From contig MHHC01000030.1 of assembly GCA_001805885.1 (NCBI GenBank), forward strand, positions 1-11,821: a stretch of DNA of 11,821 nucleotides, given 5' to 3'. This DNA is from Omnitrophica WOR_2 bacterium RIFCSPLOWO2_12_FULL_51_24 (GTDB lineage Bacteria > Omnitrophota > Gorgyraeia > Pluralincolimonadales > Pluralincolimonadaceae). Position numbers and translations under genes: made by a program. This document shows, one piece after another, positions 5,933-11,821 of this stretch. Each line of letters begins with the position of its first letter. Within the stretch, counting starts at the first letter, position 1. The notes beneath the pieces are model-generated. The model had not been told where the DNA came from. It saw nothing but the letters and a program-made list of their open reading frames with translations, and did not search any database.

Positions 5933-8398
5933 TTACTTTTTCGCGATCTTTCCCTTGCGCTTCGAGACTATCTCCATAAAGGCTTTTACGATCTTCGGAT
6001 CGAAATGCGTCCCGGATTCTTCTTTTATGATCTTAATCGCCTCTCTCTTTGAGTAGGCCTTCCGATACGGCCTGTTAGAGACAAGGGCCTGGTAGACATC
6101 CACGATCGCCACTATCCTGGCGCCGATCGGGATCTCCTCAGCCCTCAATTTTGCGCCGTATCCGTATCCGTCGTATCTCTCGTGATGGTGAAGGATTATG
6201 GGCACGACGTTCTTCAGGAAATGGACAGGCCTTATTATGTCCGCGCCGATCTGCGGATGCTTCTTTATTATCTCGAATTCCTTCTTCGTAAGCTTACCGC
6301 GCTTGAGCAGTATCTTCTCGCTTATACCCAGTTTACCTATATCATGGAGCATGGCGCCGTGCTTGATGTCCTCGAGTTCCTGGTCGGCAAGGTTTAGTTT
6401 TCTGCCGAGTTCGGTAGATAATTTGACCATCTCTTCCGAGTGTTCTTCGGTATAGGCGTTCTTCGCTCCGACCGTATGTGCCAGCGCATAAACAGCTTCT
6501 ATTGTATTTTGCTTGTTGCGCTGTATGAGTTCTATAAACTTTTTACTTATGGTGGTCACCCGTTTCTGTGAATCGATATCTACGGCCAAAGACGGAAGTT
6601 TCTTCCTGCGCAGCTGGCTATAAACGGCTATTGTGTCTCCGCCCTGGTCTTTTGCTAAACGGATACACTTCTCTGTATCGGAAAAGAGATCGTCTACGGT
6701 AGCGATGTTGTATTCGGGGTACGAGCAGATGCCGATACTTACCCTAAGCTTTACTTTATTCGCGCCGAATCTATGCTTCTTGATTATCCTCTGTATCCTC
6801 TCGGCAAAGGCCAAAGCGCCTTTTTCTTCCGTATCCGGCAGGATGATAGCGAAATCTTCACCCTCAAACCTCGTGACGACGTCTATCCCCCTGCAAGCAT
6901 GCTGCAAGACTATGGCGAATTCCTGCAAGACCACATCGCCGTATTCATGTCCGAAAGTATCGTTTACGGATTTGAAGTAATCTATATCGATCATCATCAG
7001 GGAGAGGGGCGTGGCGCGCCGTTTCGCCAGTTCAAACTCAGAACGTATCCTCCTCTGGAGATAACGGTAATTGTAGAGCTGGGTATGCGGATCTATGAGA
7101 GCGAGCGATTCGGCTTCTTTCTTGTCGCGCTCTACCCTCTTGAGCTCCGAGATATCCCTGAATATACCCTGGATCGCTTTTTTCCCGCCTATCTCAAAGA
7201 CGGAAGCGCTGATATACACCGGGATCCTTTCGCCTTTGACGTTGATCACTTCTCCTTCTCGAGAGGGGCTCTGCGAGCGATTTAAAACCGTGGCATCTTT
7301 GATCATACTTTCAAATAGCTCTTTATAATTTTCGGCTTCTTCAGGCGGGTGAAGCTCCGTCTGGTTCATGCCTATAATTTTTTGCTTCGGTAACCCCAGT
7401 AAATTTTCAGCCTGTTTGTTCGCGTCTATGAGAATGCCGGTCTGTGTATCGGCAACAAAAATAGCGTCGTTGGCGGTCTCGAAAATCCTCCTGAATTTCT
7501 CTTCGGATTCTTTAAGCGTGTCTTCGGCTGTCAGGCGCTCTTCTTCTATGCTTATGGCAGAAGCTATGATCCCTAATATCTTCTTATCGTCTTCTGACGG
7601 GTCGAAATCCTTCTGATATACTACGCAGAGCGAACCGATAAAGCCTCTCCTTGTTTTGACCGCTTTGCCCACATAAGTCTGCAACCGGTAGCGCATAACA
7701 TTGGGGTCGGTCTTGGCATATTTACTGTTCATCAGACCGCGCACTACTATGATCTCGTCTTTTGCCTGCTGCACGACATCAAAACAGATAAGCCCCTCCG
7801 CCTTATCCGGAGGGACATAACCTTGCGGCGTCTGCCATTGGCCTATGGAACAGATGGTGCCGCCTTCGATGCGGTTATAAAGTGCGCAGGTTGCTCCCAG
7901 GAGCTCTCCGCAGAGAGAGGTCAGAAGATTGATATTCTTTACGGGATCCGGTCCGAAATTAAGGAAACATTTATTAAATTTACTCAACCGTTCCGCGGCG
8001 CGGATGCTGTCGGTGATCTCCTCTACGACCTCTATGGAGGCTACTATCTTGCCGTCCTTGTCCTTGATCGGCGCGGAGACCTTGCGGTAGCTTTTTACCG
8101 CACCTCCGGAAGACGTCTTACTTACACATTCGTGGACTTTTCCGTCTTTAAGCGCCTTGATAGTAGAGCACCACGAACATATCTCGTCGCGCGGCGGGTT
8201 GATGAAGGCCTTATAACAGGTCGGTTTCTTATCTACATCTATATTGGGGAACCATTTCTTCATCACCGCATTTAACGCGATGACCTCCATATCCGCGCTT
8301 ATTACGGCGACACCAACGCCAAACTCGTCGAACAGCGCGAAAGAGGCCTTATTCTCTTTGACCCACTTATCGTTTTTTGCGCCGAGATTTACGAACAT
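5933..8398 (-). CDS. Multidomain cyclic-di-GMP-type regulator, PAS-GAF-PAS-GGDEF-HD-GYP
   Basis: An 821-residue soluble protein without membrane segments. Domains seen in order: PAS (about 16-135) containing a cysteine group C61, C74, C77, C91; GAF (about 140-290); PAS (about 298-420, ending in a typical FRDISELKR); GGDEF (about 425-595); HD-GYP (about 635-815). The diguanylate cyclase signature is altered to EGEDF (512-516), while an RxxD inhibitory-site match (R503-D506) sits at the expected five residues before it. The phosphodiesterase half keeps H653, HDIGK (685-689), KHP (713-715), HHHER and DVYQAL, but the GYP triplet reads GYG (746-748). Its ATG shares one base with the aldolase stop (TAATG at 8400-8396), with AGGAG close upstream, implying translational coupling. 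Likely role: sensing a small molecule or redox state and turning cyclic dinucleotides over. Whether the altered GGDEF half is active cannot be told. Confidence 0.9.
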   Translation of the reverse strand: MFVNLGAKNDKWVKENKASFALFDEFGVGVAVISADMEVIALNAVMKKWFPNIDVDKKPTCYKAFINPPRDEICSWCSTIKALKDGKVHECVSKTSSGGAVKSYRKVSAPIKDKDGKIVASIEVVEEITDSIRAAERLSKFNKCFLNFGPDPVKNINLLTSLCGELLGATCALYNRIEGGTICSIGQWQTPQGYVPPDKAEGLICFDVVQQAKDEIIVVRGLMNSKYAKTDPNVMRYRLQTYVGKAVKTRRGFIGSLCVVYQKDFDPSEDDKKILGIIASAISIEEERLTAEDTLKESEEKFRRIFETANDAIFVADTQTGILIDANKQAENLLGLPKQKIIGMNQTELHPPEEAENYKELFESMIKDATVLNRSQSPSREGEVINVKGERIPVYISASVFEIGGKKAIQGIFRDISELKRVERDKKEAESLALIDPHTQLYNYRYLQRRIRSEFELAKRRATPLSLMMIDIDYFKSVNDTFGHEYGDVVLQEFAIVLQHACRGIDVVTRFEGEDFAIILPDTEEKGALAFAERIQRIIKKHRFGANKVKLRVSIGICSYPEYNIATVDDLFSDTEKCIRLAKDQGGDTIAVYSQLRRKKLPSLAVDIDSQKRVTTISKKFIELIQRNKQNTIEAVYALAHTVGAKNAYTEEHSEEMVKLSTELGRKLNLADQELEDIKHGAMLHDIGKLGISEKILLKRGKLTKKEFEIIKKHPQIGADIIRPVHFLKNVVPIILHHHERYDGYGYGAKLRAEEIPIGARIVAIVDVYQALVSNRPYRKAYSKREAIKIIKEESGTHFDPKIVKAFMEIVSKRKGKIAKK

Positions 8399-9195
8399 TA
8401 TCTCCTGCCCTTCGCTTTAAGGTCTTTTAACATCTGTTTCGCTTTTTCGAAAGAAATATTGTCGTGGACGATCGCCCGGACCGTCTTTATCATCGCCACC
8501 GGGTTCTCGGATTGCCATATATTACGCCCCATGTCTACGCCGCAGGCGCCGCGCTTTACCGCGTCGTGCGCGATCTGTAAGGCGTCAAATTCGGTCTTTA
8601 ACTTTGGTCCACCCGCGATGACAAGCGGCACAGGACAGCTCTTTACCACCTTCTCAAAATCCTCACAGTAATATGTCTTGACGAAACTCGCGCCCAATTC
8701 GGCGGCGATCCTGCAACAGAGCGAGAGATAGCGGGCATCCCTCTTCTCCAGTTCTTTTCCGACAGCGGTGACAGCCAGCACCGGTATGCCATATTCCATG
8801 CCTTCATCGACGAGTTTTGAAAAATTTACGATAGTCTGATGTTCGTATATAGAGCCGATATAAATTGAAAATGCAACCGCCGATACGTTGAGGCGGACCG
8901 CGTCCTTCATCGAGACGGTGATCTCCTCGTTTGAGAGGTCTTCGCCTATTATGCTGTTCCCGCCCGAGGCCCTGAGGACTATGGGGATATCGTTTGCCGC
9001 GTCCACACAGCTGCGCAGGACGCCACGCGTGGGCATAAGGGCATCCATATAAGGAAGTAACGGCTTGATGGTCCTGGAAGGATCTTCTAATCTCTGCACG
9101 GGTCCGAGGAAATACCCGTGGTCAACGGCAAGCATAACTGTGCGTCCATCCGGTTTGATTATCCGGCTTAAACGGTTTTTAAGTCCCCAATCCAT
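8398..9195 (-). CDS. LsrF/DhnA-family class I aldolase
   Basis: A 265-residue (beta/alpha)8-barrel aldolase. Seen: the N-terminus MDWGLKNRLSRI, AVDHGYFLGP (23-32) with D25/H26, TRGVLR (56-61), VLRASGGNSI (73-82), IYIGSIYEHQ (111-120), and FVKTYY (171-176) with K173 as the likely Schiff-base lysine; then VIAGGPK and GVDMGRNIWQSENP (219-232) close the phosphate site. This is close throughout to E. coli LsrF, the thiolase cleaving the phosphorylated autoinducer-2 breakdown product, but lacks the N-terminal extension of about 30 residues. Related enzymes are archaeal-type fructose-bisphosphate aldolase and the ADH synthase of the alternative aromatic pathway, so the substrate is open. No lsr transport or kinase genes are in the window. 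AAGGAG lies nine bases before the ATG; its stop overlaps the regulator start. Confidence 0.88.
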   Translation of the reverse strand: MDWGLKNRLSRIIKPDGRTVMLAVDHGYFLGPVQRLEDPSRTIKPLLPYMDALMPTRGVLRSCVDAANDIPIVLRASGGNSIIGEDLSNEEITVSMKDAVRLNVSAVAFSIYIGSIYEHQTIVNFSKLVDEGMEYGIPVLAVTAVGKELEKRDARYLSLCCRIAAELGASFVKTYYCEDFEKVVKSCPVPLVIAGGPKLKTEFDALQIAHDAVKRGACGVDMGRNIWQSENPVAMIKTVRAIVHDNISFEKAKQMLKDLKAKGRR

Positions 9196-9204
9196 CTTCT
9201 AGTT

Positions 9205-9210
9205 CTCCTT
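9205..9210 (-). promoter_or_regulatory. Shine-Dalgarno sequence of the LsrF-like aldolase gene
   Basis: AAGGAG on the minus strand, nine bases before the ATG at 9195. It supports the start that begins at MDWG and excludes an LsrF-like N-terminal extension. Confidence 0.65.
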
Positions 9211-9227
9211 TTTGGCGGGCAATGATA

Positions 9228-9255
9228 ATTGTACCATATTTGCCTCATTTTTCAA
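9228..9255 (-). promoter_or_regulatory. Sigma70-type promoter of the aldolase-regulator pair
   Basis: The minus strand has TTGAAA (9255-9250), a 16-base spacer and TACAAT (9233-9228) preceded by TGG, an extended -10. The -35 lies in the last codons of the M48 protease gene. Expected transcription start is near 9221, giving a leader of about 25 bases that contains the AAGGAG. A 5-bp inverted repeat (ggcaa 9218-9222, ttgcc 9240-9244) brackets the -10 and could be an operator, though this is weak. Confidence 0.5.
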
Positions 9256-10942
9256 GTGGTTTAGAAACATCTCGTTTGTAATAACTCGTCCCCCTGTTCT
9301 TTTCTGTAAGGTATTGGAGTATCTCGAGTTCTCCTTTATCGAACCAGATATTCCCGCATTTCACGCATCTATCTATAACGATGGGCAGGCCGTACGTGAA
9401 GAAACCGCGGTCCATTTTATTTTTGCATACTGGGCAGGTAAGCCGGTCAGTCACGGCGAAGAAGTTAGGCGGGTTGGCCGCCCAATGGCTCTTCATCAAC
9501 GCCTCCGCGACTACGGCTGTCTCTACGTGAAACGAATAATCCTCCCTCGCCAGTACCCTGGCCGCCACATCGCGCCCGGAGGCGATACCTCCGCAATAAT
9601 GGCACTTCATGACCGGCGCGCCCTCATACAATACCTCCGAGAGAGGCTGGTCGCATTTGGGGCATACGTTCTCCGGTTTAGTCGGCCCGGGTATCCTTCC
9701 CTTTAAGGCGTCGGTCAACGACGACGATTCAGCGGCTTGCCTGATTATCCCCTCGTTTATGTTGGATACCCAGGAAGCGGGATTAAGCCCCGACGAGATC
9801 AAATCCTCGATCGCGAACGGCCCCTGCCAGGAGCTGTCCTTGTAGAACAACCAATCTTTAACCGGAGCGGCTGAAGATATACCGGCAGCGACCGGAACTT
9901 CTTCGACCGGCGTCCTCGCCCGTTCTTTTATGCCGCTCTTTAACGATCCCAGATCGGAGTGCGCCATACCCAGCAATATCTTCAGGCGGTTCTTGACAGG
10001 GGGGTGTGTCGAAAAGAGGTCGGAAAAAACACCTTCGGACTCCTCGAGGCCGTCGGTATCCGGAGTCATTATAAATATCGGCGAAAGCGAGCCCGGGATC
10101 ACCCCCACCCCGCGCCATCCCCTCGAAATAAGATAGAGCGCCTCGGACAAAGCGAGGGGGTCCCTTGTAAGGCGGACCGCGACCGCGTCAGCCCTGTATT
10201 CGCGCTGTCTGGAGATGAACAGATTGAGAAGATAATTTGCGCCTTTTATAACGAGAAGCACCATATAGACGACCAACAGGTAAGCTCCGAATCTCGCGCC
10301 TACGCTTATTCTCTCCTCACTCCCGTCGCCGGACCTCCTCAGGGTGATCTTATTGATACCTTCAAGGAGCGCGCCGTAGATGCCGAAGAGGGAGCATATC
10401 ACTGTCGTAGAGAAACTATCGCCTGAGGCGATGTGCGCGGCCTCGTGGCCGATGACCGCCTCAAGCTGGCTTCTGCTGATCCTCGAGAGCAGCCCCTCGG
10501 TAACCCCTATGACAGAGTTCCCCTCAAAATCAGATATGGCGAAGGCGTTCATCCCGCTTGAAGGCACGACATAACAGCTGATATTCTTTCCGCCGGTTGC
10601 GACCGAGACCTCATCTACGACATTCTGAAGCTTCTTATGGTAGGTGTCTTTAAGGTCGGGCGGTCTTGCGTCGAGCATACCCGTGAGATCCGCTATCATG
10701 TTGCGGGTCGAATAGTACCAATGGAGGGACGCGACCGCAAGAGCGACGATAGAGACGATGATCAATTCGCGAAACGAGAAGAGCTGCGGGATTTTGGCAG
10801 GCAAGTAGAAGTCATTGAAAAATAACTTCGTTACTACCCATAATAATTGGGCGGCAAAGAAGTAGAAGACCAATAAAAATGCGAAGACAAATTTTATTAC
10901 CCAGCTCTTCTCTTTCTCTATCTCTGTGAATGAGTAGGGCAT
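9245..10942 (-). CDS. M48-family membrane zinc metalloprotease with GYF_2-like segment and two C-terminal zinc ribbons
   Basis: A 565-residue protein. Seen: hydrophobic segments at about 14-40 and 60-77, then an HtpX-like M48 peptidase core with HEAAH at 166-170 (zinc ligands H166 and H170, catalytic E167) and EYRAD at 248-252 supplying the third ligand, E248. Further hydrophobic segments at about 180-196 and 218-240 flank the active site, and FSTHPPVKNRL (310-320) is a typical M48 motif. The tail is unusual: a GYF_2/DUF4339-like stretch (about 364-415, WLFYKDSSWQGPF), a zinc ribbon with C427/C430/C447/C450, and a second TFIIB-like ribbon with C503/C506/C526/C529 followed by NIWFDKGELE. Typical HtpX is about 290 residues. 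It follows lemA after six bases, a common bacterial pairing. Role inferred: membrane-protein quality control at the cytoplasmic membrane, with the tail recruiting or recognising substrates. Confidence 0.9.
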   Translation of the reverse strand: MPYSFTEIEKEKSWVIKFVFAFLLVFYFFAAQLLWVVTKLFFNDFYLPAKIPQLFSFRELIIVSIVALAVASLHWYYSTRNMIADLTGMLDARPPDLKDTYHKKLQNVVDEVSVATGGKNISCYVVPSSGMNAFAISDFEGNSVIGVTEGLLSRISRSQLEAVIGHEAAHIASGDSFSTTVICSLFGIYGALLEGINKITLRRSGDGSEERISVGARFGAYLLVVYMVLLVIKGANYLLNLFISRQREYRADAVAVRLTRDPLALSEALYLISRGWRGVGVIPGSLSPIFIMTPDTDGLEESEGVFSDLFSTHPPVKNRLKILLGMAHSDLGSLKSGIKERARTPVEEVPVAAGISSAAPVKDWLFYKDSSWQGPFAIEDLISSGLNPASWVSNINEGIIRQAAESSSLTDALKGRIPGPTKPENVCPKCDQPLSEVLYEGAPVMKCHYCGGIASGRDVAARVLAREDYSFHVETAVVAEALMKSHWAANPPNFFAVTDRLTCPVCKNKMDRGFFTYGLPIVIDRCVKCGNIWFDKGELEILQYLTEKNRGTSYYKRDVSKPLEK

Positions 10943-10948
10943 TTAACT

Positions 10949-11506
10949 CTAGGTAAAGCTGACTTTTGGCGGTTCCTTTTCCGCGAGGTCTTTGAGTTCG
11001 AAGAACTCTTCCGGGGCAAAACCCAGCATCGGAGCGACTGTGTTGGCCGGAAAGGACTTGACGCTCGTATTATACCTTGTCACCTCGTCGTTGTAATACT
11101 GCCTGGCAAAAGCGATCTTGTTCTCGGTAGAGGTCAATTCTTCCTGCAGCGCCAGCATGTTCTGGTTCGCCTTCAGATCCGGGTATTTCTCCGCAACGGC
11201 GAACAGGGAACGAAGAGCGCCGGTCAGGATATTCTCCGCGCCTTCTTTGTCCTTTACGGTCGTCGCCTGAGTCGCCTGCGTGCGCGCCTTTATGACATTC
11301 TCGAGGGTTTCGCGTTCGAATTTCATGTAACCCTTCGCCGTCTCGACGAGATTCGGGATGAGGTCATGCCTCCTCTTGAGCTGGACATCTATCTGCGCCC
11401 AACCGTTCTTGACCCGCATCTTCAGCTGGACGAGGCCGTTGTAGACGCCCATGAGCCAAAGCGCGATGACGATCAAGATGACAAACAAAATGAATAATAT
11501 AACCAT
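10949..11506 (-). CDS. lemA: LemA family protein
   Basis: A 185-residue LemA protein with the start set at 11506. Seen: an N-terminal hydrophobic anchor (about 2-20), YNGLVQLKMRVKNGWAQID (22-40), DVQLKRRHDLIPNLVETAKGY (40-60) and the closing FPANTVAPMLGF (152-163), all family hallmarks. The rest is predicted long helices that form a coiled-coil bundle in known members. The open frame extends 40 codons upstream to 11626, but those residues are basic and unrelated to LemA. A strong TAAGGAGGG sits just before the internal ATG, so the shorter form is chosen. Function of LemA is not settled; it is an N-terminally anchored, mostly extracytoplasmic protein often encoded next to M48 proteases, as here, and is probably a partner of that protease. 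Length and motifs look intact. Confidence 0.93.
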   Translation of the reverse strand: MVILFILFVILIVIALWLMGVYNGLVQLKMRVKNGWAQIDVQLKRRHDLIPNLVETAKGYMKFERETLENVIKARTQATQATTVKDKEGAENILTGALRSLFAVAEKYPDLKANQNMLALQEELTSTENKIAFARQYYNDEVTRYNTSVKSFPANTVAPMLGFAPEEFFELKDLAEKEPPKVSFT

Positions 11507-11514
11507 GTTACAAC

Positions 11515-11521
11515 CCTCCTT
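11515..11521 (-). promoter_or_regulatory. Strong Shine-Dalgarno sequence deciding the lemA start
   Basis: AAGGAGG on the minus strand eight bases before the ATG at 11506. It fixes the LemA start and rules out the 40-codon upstream extension of the frame. Confidence 0.8.
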
Positions 11522-11526
11522 AATGA

Positions 11527-11568
11527 GGCCATAAGTTACGGAATGTAAGTGACGTAACTTATACGGCC
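11527..11568 (-). repeat. Inverted repeat in the lemA leader, next to the ribosome binding site
   Basis: A perfect 9-bp inverted repeat, ATAAGTTAC (11531-11539) and GTAACTTAT (11554-11562), is extended by GGCC on each outer side (11527-11530 and 11565-11568) with a 2-base bulge. Inside it, TAAGTTACG is repeated as TAAGTGACG 14 bases on (11532 and 11546). As RNA it would form a stem ending just before the lemA ribosome binding site; as DNA it could be a regulator operator. Downstream of the predicted promoter. Confidence 0.55.
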
Positions 11569-11587
11569 GAATTAACCCCGAAGCCCG

Positions 11588-11617
11588 CGCAGAAAATTCT
11601 AAAAGAATTTTCAAGCG
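11588..11617 (-). repeat. Hairpin-forming inverted repeat in the lemA leader
   Basis: GAAAATTCT (11592-11600), a 3-base loop, and AGAATTTTC (11604-11612) form a perfect 9-bp stem, extended by CGC/GCG (11588-11590 and 11615-11617) across one or two unpaired bases. It lies soon after the predicted start of transcription. There is no T-run after it, so it does not look like a standard terminator for the upstream dehydrogenase. Confidence 0.5.
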
Positions 11618-11637
11618 TCTGGACAAGGGGACAGCTA

Positions 11638-11666
11638 ATTATACATGATTTACTTCTGTGGTTCAA
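11638..11666 (-). promoter_or_regulatory. Sigma70-type promoter of lemA-M48
   Basis: The minus strand has TTGAAC (11666-11661), a 17-base spacer and a consensus TATAAT (11643-11638). The -35 falls in the last codons of the dehydrogenase gene. Transcription would begin near 11631, giving a lemA leader of about 125 bases that includes both inverted repeats and the AAGGAGG. Confidence 0.55.
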
Positions 11667-11821
11667 TGATGACTTTTATGGAATCCCTGGCGTCGGCGAC
11701 CAACCGGAAGCCTTCTCCGGCGCGGCCCAGGCCGAACCGATGTGTTATCATATCCGTTACGTTTATCTTTCGCGCGCGAATGGCCTCTAAGGCCTCGACA
11801 TGTTCTTTAGGCGTCGCGGCA
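11650..11821 (-). CDS. Zinc-type medium-chain alcohol/polyol dehydrogenase (C-terminal fragment)
   Basis: Only the last 56 codons are in the window; the gene continues past the right edge. Seen: EHVEALEAIRARKINVTDMI then THRFGLGRAGEGFRLVADAR and a closing IKVIIEP. This is the typical end of medium-chain dehydrogenases such as sorbitol/L-iditol 2-dehydrogenase and threonine 3-dehydrogenase: helix, 'xxITHRFxLxxAxEGF', then a final K-V-x-I strand. The zinc-binding catalytic domain and Rossmann core are not visible, so cofactor and substrate cannot be given. The gene ends 143 bases before lemA, and the lemA promoter -35 box lies in its last codons. Confidence 0.82.
   Translation of the reverse strand, partial: AATPKEHVEALEAIRARKINVTDMITHRFGLGRAGEGFRLVADARDSIKVIIEPQK

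Noticed and set aside
6773..7285. 170-codon plus-strand open frame inside the regulator gene
   Set aside because: Antisense of the GGDEF and second PAS regions, which carry clear motifs on the minus strand; composition looks like a shadow.
8398..9195. Naming the aldolase lsrF outright and inferring autoinducer-2 processing
   Set aside because: Sequence is LsrF-like, but no lsrK, lsrR, lsrG or lsr transporter genes are in the window, and related enzymes have other substrates.
9959..10426. 155-codon plus-strand open frame opposite the M48 protease
   Set aside because: Shadow of the peptidase core; no family features of its own.
11507..11626. 40-codon N-terminal extension of LemA
   Set aside because: The extension is unlike LemA, spans the inverted repeats, and a strong AAGGAGG points to the ATG at 11506.
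11618..11640. GGGGACAG-type motif, reminiscent of REP-like repeats seen near some transposases
   Set aside because: Only a single copy, with no partner repeat or transposase; it falls in the predicted start of the lemA transcript and could be chance.

Overview
All genes in this 11.8 kb window lie on the minus strand, so transcription runs from high to low coordinates. The DNA has moderate GC and makes frequent use of ATA (Ile) and AGG (Arg) codons. Gene content is that of a bacterium making hopanoid membrane lipids and using cyclic-di-GMP-type signalling. The style recalls uncultured phyla such as Omnitrophota, but that is an impression and not a placement. No rRNA, tRNA, CRISPR, IS element, integrase or convincing intrinsic terminator was found.

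Layout in transcription order. (1) 11821-11650: the C-terminal end of a zinc-type medium-chain dehydrogenase, cut by the window edge. (2) 11649-11507: a promoter and a leader of about 125 nt holding two inverted repeats. (3) 11506-9245: lemA and an M48 membrane metalloprotease, six bases apart; the protease carries an unusual tail with a GYF_2-like segment and two zinc ribbons. (4) 9195-5933: an LsrF-like class I aldolase whose stop codon shares a base with the start of an 821-residue PAS-GAF-PAS-GGDEF-HD-GYP regulator; a promoter sits just before the aldolase. (5) 5856-1: seven tightly packed genes behind a strong extended -10 promoter. They are a membrane DUF116 protein, squalene-hopene cyclase (shc), radical SAM adenosylhopene transferase (hpnH), an unrecognised protein with weak phospholipase-C-like metal motifs, the alpha and beta halves of a phosphonopyruvate/sulfopyruvate decarboxylase-type enzyme, and the start of a 2-aminoethylphosphonate-pyruvate aminotransferase-type protein running off the left edge.

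Block 5 is the most interesting part. Shc and HpnH would cyclise squalene to hopene and attach a 5'-deoxyadenosyl group. The next genes look like the last two steps of 2-aminoethylphosphonate synthesis. Spacing is 4-base ATGA overlaps at three junctions and gaps of 6, 34 and 11 bases at the others, which argues for one transcript. This raises the untested idea of a phosphonate- or aminoethylphosphonate-decorated hopanoid, or of two coordinated membrane-lipid modifications. Neither phosphoenolpyruvate mutase (pepM) nor hpnG is in the window, so the pathway cannot be closed from this sequence alone.
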